Of a stretch of DNA of 40,400 nucleotides, positions 1-8,427 are shown in pieces. The notes beneath the pieces are model-generated. The model saw only the letters and a program-made list of their open reading frames with translations. It was not told the origin of the DNA and made no database searches. Made by a program: the position numbers and the translations under genes. Position 1 is the stretch's first letter; every line of letters begins with the position of its first letter. The stretch comes from Planctomycetota bacterium (lineage in GTDB: Bacteria; Planctomycetota; Planctomycetia; Gemmatales; Gemmataceae): positions 1-40,400 of the forward strand of contig JAKBAI010000017.1 in the NCBI GenBank assembly GCA_021809185.1, read 5' to 3'.

Positions 1-1
1 A

Positions 2-3000
2 GATCCAAACCCTGGGCGATCAAGTACATTTTACGCTGGGGTTGTCCAAACAGGAGTTCCTGGATCCCAGGCCGGGGTCTTCCGAACTGATAATAACGGC
101 CTAACTTGGACCGAGATCGACAATATCAATTCACCGATCAACCACCCGATTGTTGGTATTGGTGACACACAAGTTGGTCTAGCGGCTTCTTTAATTCCTA
201 CCCTAAATGGTCAATATTTAACGGTGTTATACGAAGCAAACGTAACCAAAGGAGCACTTTCTAGTGTTTGGCGTTATGCAGAAACAACTGTTGGAGCGCC
301 CGCTTCGGCAACCACATGGTCACAATTTGGCACTGCTCCTAATACGAATGGTGGGGGACAAGGGAATCTTCATTTTTCGATCGTAGCCGATCCAAGCAAT
401 CCAAATATTTTGTATATTGGTGGCGATGCTAACCAACTAACTACGTATGGTAACATTTATCAAGGAACGTTTAATCCTTCGAACCCTGCCTCTAGTTTTT
501 GGGCACCTTTATCTCCTGGTGGAACGAACCCACACGCCGATTCCAGGAATATGTACATTGTTAATTTGAGCAGTACTTCGACAGCGGAGACTTTGATTGA
601 AGTCGATGATGGCGGGATTTTCCGAGTAGTGAACCCTACAGCTGCTTCCGGCTCCGGCGACCAACAATGGAATTCCTTAGCTGGTAATCTTGCTAATTTA
701 CAAGTTTATTCTGCTGGTTATGACACCCAGAATAATCAAATTTTTGTTGGTACCCAAGATAATGGTTCCTCTGGGATGGTCAATAGTGTTGTCTCCAATA
801 AAGTTCCGGGTGTTGGTCAGGTAGTTGCACCAATCCCGATCGTGGGTGGTCAATCAACCGTAGTTAATTCGGGAGATGGAACAACACAGGCTTACAGTGC
901 TCCAGAAAATACGCGATACTCTTTAGACAATAATTACGGAGCTTTTGTTCGCGAAACTGGGTCTACTCCTGGTACACAACTATTAATGGAAGCACCCGGA
1001 TCAACTGTTCAATTCAGTGGATTGGATAATTCTGCCGGATTCAACACAAATGATTTTCAATATTCACAACTGGGATTCGAAATTGGCTTACCAATTGCCC
1101 CGAATCGCTTTTCAACAACGACCCCTCCACCCCCAAGTGCCGCTGCTTTTGGGGATCTTCTTTTTGGACGTTATGCGTTGTATTTTAGTATGAATAAAGG
1201 GGATACGATTTATGAAGCGATTACTCCATGGACAAACGCTTTCGGATTCTTTACCGGAGAGAAATATACTTCTATTGTTTTTGGTGGCATGAGCGGCGGC
1301 TTTATTGACCAAAAAACCTTCTATGCAGGTACCGATGCTGGTCGATTGATCCAAGGGACTATTTTATATGATACTATTACTGCGAAAGTAGATGTAAATT
1401 TTACCGATTTGACAGCTAACTTAGCTGGCACAGGTATTACAAATATTAAACAGATTATAGAAGATCCTGCCGATGAAAATCATATCTGGGTACTTGGGAG
1501 CAATGGTCAAATTGCAGTAAGTTCGGATGGTGGTAATACTTTTTCTTTAGTAACGAGTAATCTATTAACCCTAGCTTACCAAGTTGATGCAATCACTTTG
1601 ATTGATACTACCCCAACCGTACCAGGAGCTGGTACTTTGGTTGCAGGCGGGGCTGGTGGTGTTTATTACTTGGATACAGCAACGGGGAATTGGAGCAAAT
1701 ATGGGACTTTCCCAAATGTTATCGTTGATAGTTTATCGTATGAATTAGTCAATACGAATGGTAACCCATTAGATACTACTGGAATTCTAGTTGCTGGAAC
1801 ACTAGGTCGAAGTGCTTGGATAGCTTCTGATACGGGATACGCGGTAACGGTTACCGGAGGGTTGAATGATACAGGGATGTCGATGGAGGCTCCAAGTACA
1901 GAACAGACCCAGTATGTCTTCAACGATGGTCAAGGAAATACGCAGTCGTTTAGCCGATACTCTGTCTCTAAAGTGATTTTCAACACAACGGGGCCGAATA
2001 CTACTGTTACCATCGGCAGCAATGGTCTGCAGAATGGGAATACTAGCTTCATGGATGTGCCCATCGTTGTCAATATGGCGGGACTGTCGAACGATACCTT
2101 AGTAGTTGACAATGCGGCAGTGAATACAAATTTGACAACGACAGTAACTCAAAATACGATCAATAATGGACCAACTGATAATATTCTAGGGAATTTCGGA
2201 GAAATTGATTATACGGGTATAACTCATCTTGTTACTAATTTTGGTAATGGGAATGACCACCTCATCGTATCTGGGGGAACAACCTTCGATCTCTCTGCCA
2301 ATTTCGGTTCTGGAAATAATATCGTTGATCTTTCGCAAGCAACGGGATTGACCGGTTTTCAGTTAGTAGCAGGTACGGGGACGAACCAATTACTTGCCCC
2401 TGCCAATCCAGTAAATCAGTGGACGATTACTAATTTGAACAGCGGTTATATCAATACACCGAATTATAATTTCAACGGGTTCTCCATATTACAGGGGGGT
2501 GGAGGTAATAACCTCGCAACGTTTATTACTCCAGCCAATTCCACGATCACTTACAATATGACGATTGGTAATTACGGTGGTTTTATCAATGATTCGTTAT
2601 TAGGGGTATCTTCGAATTTTGGTAATTTCCAAGATGTCACCTTAATGGGTGGGGCAGGTGGAATCAATTCTCTAATATTCAACGACCAAACGAATGGTAC
2701 TTTAGGAAGTATGGCCGCGCCTCAAACAGGAATCGTTTATGCTCCTGTCGATGCAACATCTGGGAACATAACTACGGATCTCAATGCGTTCAGTCCTGCA
2801 GTACATTTCCATAATATCAATGGGGATTTTATCTTTAACGGAGATCCAAATAATCTCGGTAAACAGGATGTCTTTAGCTTCCTTGGTTTGAGTACCTCTG
2901 GAATGGCTAGTGGTGGTCCATTCAATGAAACACTCTCTAGCAATGGTGCGGATACGATTTTTGTAACCGATTCCTCTGTGAATGATGTCAACACAGCGAT

Positions 3001-4300
3001 CGGAGGGGTTCGTGGCGTCTCTTTTGCATCTAATAGTTCTGGTGGTGTTTCGATAGGAAACTTATACGTTCGAGGAGGGAATGAAGCGAATCCCAATGGC
3101 GATACATTTGTCGTAACACCGTCCAGTCGAGTGAATATCTTAATTGATGGAAATGCGCCAAGTACACCTCCTGGTGACAAACTTACGGTAAATACAGCAC
3201 AATCAGTTTCTGTTTCGCAAATTACTAATCCTGTGTTTGGACCTGTTCAAACTCGTATAACTCAAACCGATGGGGCTTATCTTGACTATGTTAATATCGA
3301 ATCGGTTTCGGGAATCGCCGGTGTTTCTGCTGGTTCATTAGCTAGTGAATATGCTGTAGCATCCGATATCGGTGTTCCTTCGCAAGTTACTGTCTTTAAT
3401 GCAGCAACAGGAACAGCTCGTCTATCGATTAATCCTTATCTCCCAAGTTTCACGGGAGGGGTACATGTAACTTTAGGAGATTTGAGTGGTAACGGGATTC
3501 CTGATATTATTGTAGCTCCAGGTGCCGGTGGTGGACCAAATGTAAAAGTTTACAATGGAATCACGGGCCAGTTAATGATGAGTTTCTTTGCCTTTGAACC
3601 GTCATTTACCGGCGGAGTCAGTATAGCAGTTGGGGATATTTTCGGAAATGGTTATCCAGATATCATTTGTGGAGCTGGAACTTCGGGAGGACCGCGAGTA
3701 ACGGTGTTTGATGGTAGAACGGGTCAGCTCGTTTCTAGCTTCTTTGCTTTCTTACCCGTGTTTACTGGTGGAATTAGTGTAGCGGTTGGAGATGTCTATC
3801 ATCAAGGATATGATGACATTGTTGTCGGTGCTGGTCCTGGAGGCGGTCCGGAAGTAGCTATTTTTGATGGCAAAACAGATCAGTTCGTTTCCGCTTTCTT
3901 TGCTTACTCCCCACTTTACAGCGGCGGTGTCACTGTTTCTGTCGGTGATATAAACGGAGATGGTTTTGCTGATATTATAACTTCTCCAATCTCAGGGGCA
4001 TTACCGATCGTCAATGTTTTCAGTGGTGGATCCTTTAATATTATTTCAAGCTTCAATGTCAATCAATTCTTTGCTCCTGGTGCTCAATCGAACGTTCCTG
4101 TTCAAAGTGGACCTCGAGTTGCCGCTGCTGACATTTATGGAAATGGACAAGATGTGCTTGTTGTTGGTAAGGGGGCGACCGGAGATCTCCCAAGAGTATT
4201 CATCGTCAATCCTGCTACAAATCCTGTTCAGCAGTTATTTTCCTTCTCCTTCTATGACAGCACCTTTGGGGGCGGGGTTAATGTTGGTGGTTTAGGATAA
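2..4300 (+). CDS. large surface/secreted protein, BNR-like and FG-GAP-like repeats (5' partial)
   Basis: The frame is open to the left window edge, so the N-terminus and any signal peptide are missing; 1432 residues are visible. The first GTG inside the window (224) is not a convincing start because clear homologous sequence (TDNNGLTW, a BNR/sialidase-type Asp-box) lies before it. A second Asp-box-like motif (SSDGGNTF) lies near 1515, suggesting an N-terminal beta-propeller. The middle (about 1830-3330) is Gly/Asn/Thr-rich with no charged core, as in beta-rich extracellular passenger regions. From 3377 come four regular FG-GAP-type repeats of exactly 52 codons each (starts 3377, 3533, 3689, 3845), with FTGGV and GD-x-x-x-x-G signatures, then two degenerate ones. 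Such tails are common on very large planctomycete surface proteins. Ligand and role are unknown. The stop is TAA, followed by a strong hairpin terminator. Confidence 0.85.
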   Translation, partial: DPNPGRSSTFYAGVVQTGVPGSQAGVFRTDNNGLTWTEIDNINSPINHPIVGIGDTQVGLAASLIPTLNGQYLTVLYEANVTKGALSSVWRYAETTVGAPASATTWSQFGTAPNTNGGGQGNLHFSIVADPSNPNILYIGGDANQLTTYGNIYQGTFNPSNPASSFWAPLSPGGTNPHADSRNMYIVNLSSTSTAETLIEVDDGGIFRVVNPTAASGSGDQQWNSLAGNLANLQVYSAGYDTQNNQIFVGTQDNGSSGMVNSVVSNKVPGVGQVVAPIPIVGGQSTVVNSGDGTTQAYSAPENTRYSLDNNYGAFVRETGSTPGTQLLMEAPGSTVQFSGLDNSAGFNTNDFQYSQLGFEIGLPIAPNRFSTTTPPPPSAAAFGDLLFGRYALYFSMNKGDTIYEAITPWTNAFGFFTGEKYTSIVFGGMSGGFIDQKTFYAGTDAGRLIQGTILYDTITAKVDVNFTDLTANLAGTGITNIKQIIEDPADENHIWVLGSNGQIAVSSDGGNTFSLVTSNLLTLAYQVDAITLIDTTPTVPGAGTLVAGGAGGVYYLDTATGNWSKYGTFPNVIVDSLSYELVNTNGNPLDTTGILVAGTLGRSAWIASDTGYAVTVTGGLNDTGMSMEAPSTEQTQYVFNDGQGNTQSFSRYSVSKVIFNTTGPNTTVTIGSNGLQNGNTSFMDVPIVVNMAGLSNDTLVVDNAAVNTNLTTTVTQNTINNGPTDNILGNFGEIDYTGITHLVTNFGNGNDHLIVSGGTTFDLSANFGSGNNIVDLSQATGLTGFQLVAGTGTNQLLAPANPVNQWTITNLNSGYINTPNYNFNGFSILQGGGGNNLATFITPANSTITYNMTIGNYGGFINDSLLGVSSNFGNFQDVTLMGGAGGINSLIFNDQTNGTLGSMAAPQTGIVYAPVDATSGNITTDLNAFSPAVHFHNINGDFIFNGDPNNLGKQDVFSFLGLSTSGMASGGPFNETLSSNGADTIFVTDSSVNDVNTAIGGVRGVSFASNSSGGVSIGNLYVRGGNEANPNGDTFVVTPSSRVNILIDGNAPSTPPGDKLTVNTAQSVSVSQITNPVFGPVQTRITQTDGAYLDYVNIESVSGIAGVSAGSLASEYAVASDIGVPSQVTVFNAATGTARLSINPYLPSFTGGVHVTLGDLSGNGIPDIIVAPGAGGGPNVKVYNGITGQLMMSFFAFEPSFTGGVSIAVGDIFGNGYPDIICGAGTSGGPRVTVFDGRTGQLVSSFFAFLPVFTGGISVAVGDVYHQGYDDIVVGAGPGGGPEVAIFDGKTDQFVSAFFAYSPLYSGGVTVSVGDINGDGFADIITSPISGALPIVNVFSGGSFNIISSFNVNQFFAPGAQSNVPVQSGPRVAAADIYGNGQDVLVVGKGATGDLPRVFIVNPATNPVQQLFSFSFYDSTFGGGVNVGGLG
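3377..4297 (+). repeat. FG-GAP-type 156-bp coding repeats
   Basis: Four in-phase units start at 3377, 3533, 3689 and 3845, a strict 156-nt period, followed by degenerate copies from 4001 to the stop. Each unit encodes a strand ending V-x-V-[FY]-[ND]-G-x-T, then FF-A-[FY]-x-P, [FY]-[TS]-GGV, and a calcium-loop-like GD-x-x-x-x-G-x-x-D-I. DNA identity is moderate, so the repeat is old and kept at the protein level. Confidence 0.85.
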
Positions 4301-4347
4301 TGATTTCTTTATGTTGAACTGATCTTTATTAAGTTTCCTAGTCTTTT

Positions 4348-4386
4348 AAACGATTGATTATCAGATAGATAATCAATCGTTTTTTC
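4348..4386 (+). terminator. intrinsic terminator of the surface-protein gene
   Basis: A perfect 15-bp inverted repeat (arms 4348-4362 and 4368-4382, loop AGATA) overlaps a run of six T at 4380-4385. It begins 48 nt after the stop codon. Confidence 0.88.
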
Positions 4387-5072
4387 GTTCTTATTTTATT
4401 TGTGAGCTTCTCTGAATTCAACTTTGATGCAAATGAAATTGCTCACCCCCACAATCCAAAGTAAACGGATCCTTTACTCAATGGCAATCTCCAAGCTTAA
4501 GTTAAGATCGATTGAGCGGATAATGCTTATGAATCTTGATTATAAATGGCTATCACAGACTCTAGATACGAGAGTCAACCGTTTATACGACTGAATTAGT
4601 ACTCTTATCTTAGACAAAGACTTTTCGTGATACTCAAAATATTCTTTCCTCTACTTCTGATTTTTATTTTTAATCACGAATCACATAAATGAGCAGGCTT
4701 AAAATACAACGTACTAAGTTTCTTCTCACCGGATAAATAGAACTTATGGGTAACCATCACTTCGAGTTCCAAAGCAATTCCCAAGCCGCATAACGAGGCG
4801 AGCGAAGAGTAAACTTACTTATTCTCACTTTAATTCTTACGCTTCTTTGAAACAGTTCACAATTCAGAAGTTATTTCTTAGAGTGCAGCATAGAAAAAAG
4901 GGGCGTCGAGAATTAACTCGTTTGATACAACTTTATGAGGGATATAGCGGATCCAAGTAAGTTGTTTCTTCAATTACCACTCTTATATTTAATCTGGCAG
5001 CTTGGAATGGAGTCATTTTGATCTGAGATTGAATTCGATCAAAACCAATACTCCTACTTTTGCCATCTCTGC
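4387..5072. other. spacer, no recognised gene
   Basis: No long open frame, tRNA-like cloverleaf or mobile-element end was found. A 37-codon frame at 4481-4594 (+) has no visible ribosome-binding site and is not called. The region may hold decayed sequence. Confidence 0.5.
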
Positions 5073-5579
5073 TTATTCGATTATTTTCTCTTTAGACATA
5101 GAATCAAAAAATAACAATCTTTTTCGATAATCGATCCATAAGCCGACTCGTGATAAAATGGGGATAACAATAATTATGTTCAGAAACAATGAAATCACAA
5201 ATGAGATGGCCCATGTTAAAATTTGTATACCTGTTAGATGGGGGGTGATCAAGTGACTCAAAAAGTAGGTCTGGATCGAGATCGATAATAGGAGTACAAG
5301 AAATAATAACCAATTGGTCTTGAAGATCGCTTTTTTTCTTAAGTCCGAAATGGAATCTTGCGTGTTCCCCCATCGCAATCCCTTCAACGGAACCGTCCGT
5401 TCACAGTATGCGCAATAACTGCCTAATTGAAAGATAAATGGGTTCGCTAATTTTTTTGATATGTGATTTTGGACTTTGGTAACTTTTCCGCACGAGTCGT
5501 GACAATAACATCGGAAGTCAATCTGGATCTTTTTTCGATTTGATCCTGATGCCAGAGGTTTTTGATTTGAATCACCCAT
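5073..5579 (-). CDS. hypothetical zinc-ribbon-like membrane protein
   Basis: A 168-residue protein of unknown family. Residues 22-60 carry two cysteine clusters (C24, C26, C30 and C56, C59), which look like a small metal-binding ribbon. Residues 89-112 and 117-145 form two strongly hydrophobic helices, and the tail is basic (DYRKR), so a cytoplasmic zinc ribbon anchored by a two-helix hairpin is the likely layout. A GGGAG element lies about 12 nt before the ATG. The gene stands alone, and a 17-bp palindrome sits about 130 bp upstream. Coding status is inferred from the domain-like layout; I do not recognise the family. Confidence 0.6.
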   Translation of the reverse strand: MGDSNQKPLASGSNRKKIQIDFRCYCHDSCGKVTKVQNHISKKLANPFIFQLGSYCAYCERTVPLKGLRWGNTQDSISDLRKKAIFKTNWLLFLVLLLSISIQTYFLSHLITPHLTGIQILTWAISFVISLFLNIIIVIPILSRVGLWIDYRKRLLFFDSMSKEKIIE

Positions 5580-6026
5580 TGACTGATTCTCCCATTGCGT
5601 ATATCCGTTATCTGCGCTATTTTATTCGACTGTATTCTCATGAGGGCAAAGCGTTTGTATGAATGGGCATCAGGAGAGTGAAGCGATATCATCATTTTCT
5701 ATGTCAGTTTACTGTTTTAATAAAACAGACCTATTCAAACAAATGCTTCATTGATTCGAATAGGATTACAATCTTCTTTAAGTTTAAAAATACAAATAAA
5801 ATTAATTAAATCCAAGATTATTCAAATAAAAAAATGATAATTGAATCAAAACTTCTTGATTAATTATTCGACTAGCTGAATAGTATTTGGTCAATTTAGA
5901 GAGAAAATCTGGAGATGATAATGTAAGTAGAATTATGTTTTAAAATAATATGAATATAAACCGATTGAAAAAAATGGGCGATTGATCAGAGGGTTGAGAG
6001 AAAAATATCAACGATTAAAATATAAA
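5580..6026. other. AT-rich spacer with one palindrome
   Basis: Separates the zinc-ribbon protein from metK (both minus strand). Apart from the palindrome at 5712-5728 it is simple AT-rich DNA, and no clear terminator is seen downstream of metK. Confidence 0.5.
5712..5728. promoter_or_regulatory. 17-bp palindrome, possible operator
   Basis: CTGTTTTA and TAAAACAG arms flank one central base. The site lies upstream of the zinc-ribbon membrane protein gene. It resembles a LexA box of the E. coli type but is one base too long (CTGT-N9-ACAG), so the binding factor is unknown. Confidence 0.3.
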
Positions 6027-7283
6027 TTAGCTAACGATAGGATCATTTTTTAATTCCGTAGCAATCGTTCGATCTTCCCACGTAAAATTCGATAACTCTC
6101 TTCCAAAATGCCCATGACGAGCTGTCTCACGATAGATCGGTCTTCTGAGTTTCAGAGAGTCGATAATACCCTGAGGCGTGAGCTTAAAGTGTTTGCGAAT
6201 GAGTTTAATAAGTTTTTCTTCTGTTAGCCCAGCTTTTAATGTGTTATTGGTATTTACCCAAATACTTAACGGATCTGGATGACCAATGGCATACGATAAT
6301 TGAACTTCACATTGTTTAGCGAGACCAGCAGCAACCAGGTTCTTGGCAATATAGCGGGCCAGATAAGCTGCGGAACGATCTACTTTTGTGGGGTCTTTCC
6401 CGCTAAACGCTCCTCCACCATGCCGACCGCGTCCACCATAAGTATCAACAATGATTTTACGACCGGTGAGTCCGCAATCTCCATGAGGTCCACCTTCTAA
6501 GAAACATCCCGTTGGATTGATGTAACAACGAATGCCATTGACTGGGATAGTAATGTTCGGTTGATCTGGAGGAATCATCACAAGCGGACCCTTAACGAGA
6601 TCAGGTCGTTCAGCGAGAAGCGTTGGTTTGATTAATTTATCAATAATGAGAGCTCGAGCATCGTTTGTAAAGAATTTCCCTTTATTGGTTTCCAAAATCA
6701 CTGAAGCATCGTGCTGGGTAGACAGAACAATGGTATCAAATCGGGATGGAATACCATCCGCGGAGTATTCGACCGTAACCTGACTTTTCGCATCGGGACG
6801 CAAAAAACCGAGCTGACCCGTTTTTCTTAGATTAGCGTGATTTTCAACTAATCGGTGTGCAACGTGAATAGGTAAAGGCATCAATGAAGGGGTTTCATCG
6901 CATGCAAAGCCAAACATCATGCCCTGGTCACCCGCACCACCAACGTCAACACCAATACTAATATCAGGCGATTGGCTATGAATATGACAATCTACTTGAC
7001 AAGTATCTGCCGCGAATCCGATGCTAGGATCAACATAGCCGATTTCACGAATAGCATCTCGTACCAAACGATCTACGACACTTCGTGAAAGATCTGCTTT
7101 TGTGGTAATTTCACCAGCGACTACAACTAGGTTGGTGGTTACCAGGGTCTCACATGCAACTCGACTACTCGGGTCGGTCTGTAAACAATAATCCAAAACC
7201 GCATCACTGATTTGATCAGCAACTTTGTCCGGATGGCCCATCGAAACTGATTCGCTAGTAAACAAATACGTATCTTGACTCAC
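6027..7283 (-). CDS. metK: S-adenosylmethionine synthase
   Basis: Makes S-adenosylmethionine from ATP and methionine in the cytosol. It has the family signatures in order: [12 protein letters not shown] near residues 16-27 (ATP-binding His, Asp, Lys), [13 protein letters not shown], and the glycine-rich [16 protein letters not shown] phosphate-binding loop; the C-terminal domain runs to the end. At 418 residues it is slightly longer than the usual 385-400. GTG at 7281-7283 is preferred over the adjacent in-frame TTG (7284-7286), because GGAG sits 7 nt before GTG but only 4 nt before TTG. It lies downstream of rpsR on the same strand, behind a 414-nt leader with two stem-loops. No known SAM riboswitch core was recognised there. 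Confidence 0.97.
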   Translation of the reverse strand: MSQDTYLFTSESVSMGHPDKVADQISDAVLDYCLQTDPSSRVACETLVTTNLVVVAGEITTKADLSRSVVDRLVRDAIREIGYVDPSIGFAADTCQVDCHIHSQSPDISIGVDVGGAGDQGMMFGFACDETPSLMPLPIHVAHRLVENHANLRKTGQLGFLRPDAKSQVTVEYSADGIPSRFDTIVLSTQHDASVILETNKGKFFTNDARALIIDKLIKPTLLAERPDLVKGPLVMIPPDQPNITIPVNGIRCYINPTGCFLEGGPHGDCGLTGRKIIVDTYGGRGRHGGGAFSGKDPTKVDRSAAYLARYIAKNLVAAGLAKQCEVQLSYAIGHPDPLSIWVNTNNTLKAGLTEEKLIKLIRKHFKLTPQGIIDSLKLRRPIYRETARHGHFGRELSNFTWEDRTIATELKNDPIVS

Positions 7284-7342
7284 CAAGTTTCTCCAGCAGA
7301 TAAGATTAGAATAATCGATCGAAAATAATAAAAGCTAATGAC

Positions 7343-7391
7343 AATCCTAAGAAAAATATCAACGATCGATAAATTTTATTTTTCTAGGATT
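7343..7391 (-). promoter_or_regulatory. metK leader stem-loop 2
   Basis: A 14-bp inverted repeat with one bulged base: arms 7343-7357 and 7378-7391, with a 20-nt loop containing a CGATCG palindrome. It ends 59 nt before the metK start and does not cover the GGAG ribosome-binding site. There is no T-run after it in the metK direction, so it is not a simple terminator. Confidence 0.5.
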
Positions 7392-7440
7392 CATCAAACC
7401 TCTTGGGACAGAAATTCTTTATTCATTTACACTTAGCGGT

Positions 7441-7476
7441 TCACAGGGGAAATATCTTGATCATAATTCCCTGTGA
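7441..7476 (-). promoter_or_regulatory. metK leader stem-loop 1
   Basis: An 8-bp perfect stem (TCACAGGG with CCCTGTGA) plus two more pairs past a bulge, loop about 20 nt. It lies in the rpsR-metK spacer, 49 nt upstream of stem-loop 2 in the transcript. Its role is not known. Confidence 0.4.
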
Positions 7477-7617
7477 TCCAACTAAAAAAACCGTATTTTT
7501 GATGATATGTAATCAGTCAAGGTTTTGAATGATTGTTAAAATTTGCGACCGGCGAGAAGATTAACTTTTTTCAAGTTCTGTTTTTTTACAACTTCTGTTC
7601 GTAAAATCTCCTCTAGA

Positions 7618-7707
7618 ATCGGTTAATCTTTCGTGAGTTAATCTCTCGTGAGTTAATCTCCTAGGGCTTAATCTCCTAGGGCTTAATCTCCTATGAATTA
7701 ATCTCCG
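7618..7707 (-). repeat. 15-bp tandem repeat over the rpsR stop codon
   Basis: Six contiguous 15-bp units (four close copies, diverging at both ends), each holding TTAATCTC on the plus strand. Read in the rpsR direction, a typical unit contains AGGAGATTAA, an SD-like AGGAG followed by a TAA. The rpsR stop codon (7698-7700) lies inside the first unit, so the gene's 3' end appears to have been copied downstream in tandem. Confidence 0.85.
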
Positions 7708-7940
7708 ACGTAGGGTAAAAGTGCCATGAATCTAGCTCGTTTTACTGCATTGCCCAAAGCACGTTGAAACGTTGCGCAGGTTCCAGTACGCTTTCTACTC
7801 AACAATTTCCCTTGACCATTAACCATTTTTTTTAGATTTACTACGTCTTTGTAATCGACAAAAGCAGGACGAGGACATCCTTCTTTGGTACAAAAACGAC
7901 AACGGGTTCGGCGATGTCTCTTTAACTTTTTTCGAATCAT
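7698..7940 (-). CDS. rpsR: 30S ribosomal protein bS18
   Basis: An 80-residue small-subunit protein that binds 16S rRNA next to bS6. The family core is intact: [13 protein letters not shown], a [11 protein letters not shown] segment corresponding to the usual TGT-x-x-x-QR, then [12 protein letters not shown]. The N-terminal half carries CRFC, GCP and a further Cys in TGTC, the pattern of zinc-type (C+) S18 proteins. A GAAGG element lies 9 nt before the ATG. It stands apart from the usual partners rpsF, ssb and rplI, and has metK downstream. Confidence 0.96.
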   Translation of the reverse strand: MIRKKLKRHRRTRCRFCTKEGCPRPAFVDYKDVVNLKKMVNGQGKLLSRKRTGTCATFQRALGNAVKRARFMALLPYVGD

Positions 7941-8427
7941 CTAATCAACCTTCATAAATTACATTCTGATTGCGAATTTTATTTAACTATGATTCTTTTT
8001 ATAAATCATGTAGTTAATCAACGTAAAATTACTGAATAATTAATATACTTCGCAATTTCAGACCAATTTTTGTTATTCTATTCCAATTTCAATTCAATCT
8101 ATATGAATGTTTGAATTTGGCAATGGGTTGATACAAATTCATTGTGAAATCAGATTTTATCTAATGCTCACAATCGATTTTATCGTTACATCAAGAATAC
8201 CAATCATTTTCTGATACGATTACGATGGGTGCAGTTAAACAGGAAGCGGTGAATGATACGTCAGAGATCATTAATGGTAAGATGACCAAAGATTGAATAG
8301 GAAATCGGATAATTGTGTGGTATTCTCGCAAAGAAATAGAAGCATTTGATCTTTAAATACCTAAAATACATTGCGATTCTCGATCCAGATAATTTAAGTT
8401 CAAGGTTATTTAACTAGAATTAAAAAT
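7941..8427. other. divergent spacer rpsR / tatC
   Basis: Must hold the promoters of both genes, but no convincing -35/-10 pair, hairpin or RNA motif was identified. A 23-codon frame at 8225-8296 is too short to support. Confidence 0.45.

Noticed and set aside
2737-3180. 147-codon minus-strand frame inside the surface-protein gene
   Set aside because: Antisense shadow of a long, clearly coding frame, with no domain features.
4481-4594. 37-codon small protein in the first spacer
   Set aside because: No ribosome-binding site and no recognisable motif; length is compatible with chance.
5712-5728. LexA (SOS) box
   Set aside because: The arms match CTGT/ACAG, but the spacing is 9 instead of 8, and the downstream gene has no repair link.
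7284-7560. Known SAM riboswitch upstream of metK
   Set aside because: No SAM-I type core or other class signature could be matched; only two unassigned stem-loops are seen.
7618-7707. CRISPR array
   Set aside because: Units are 15 bp, directly adjacent, with no spacers and no cas genes.
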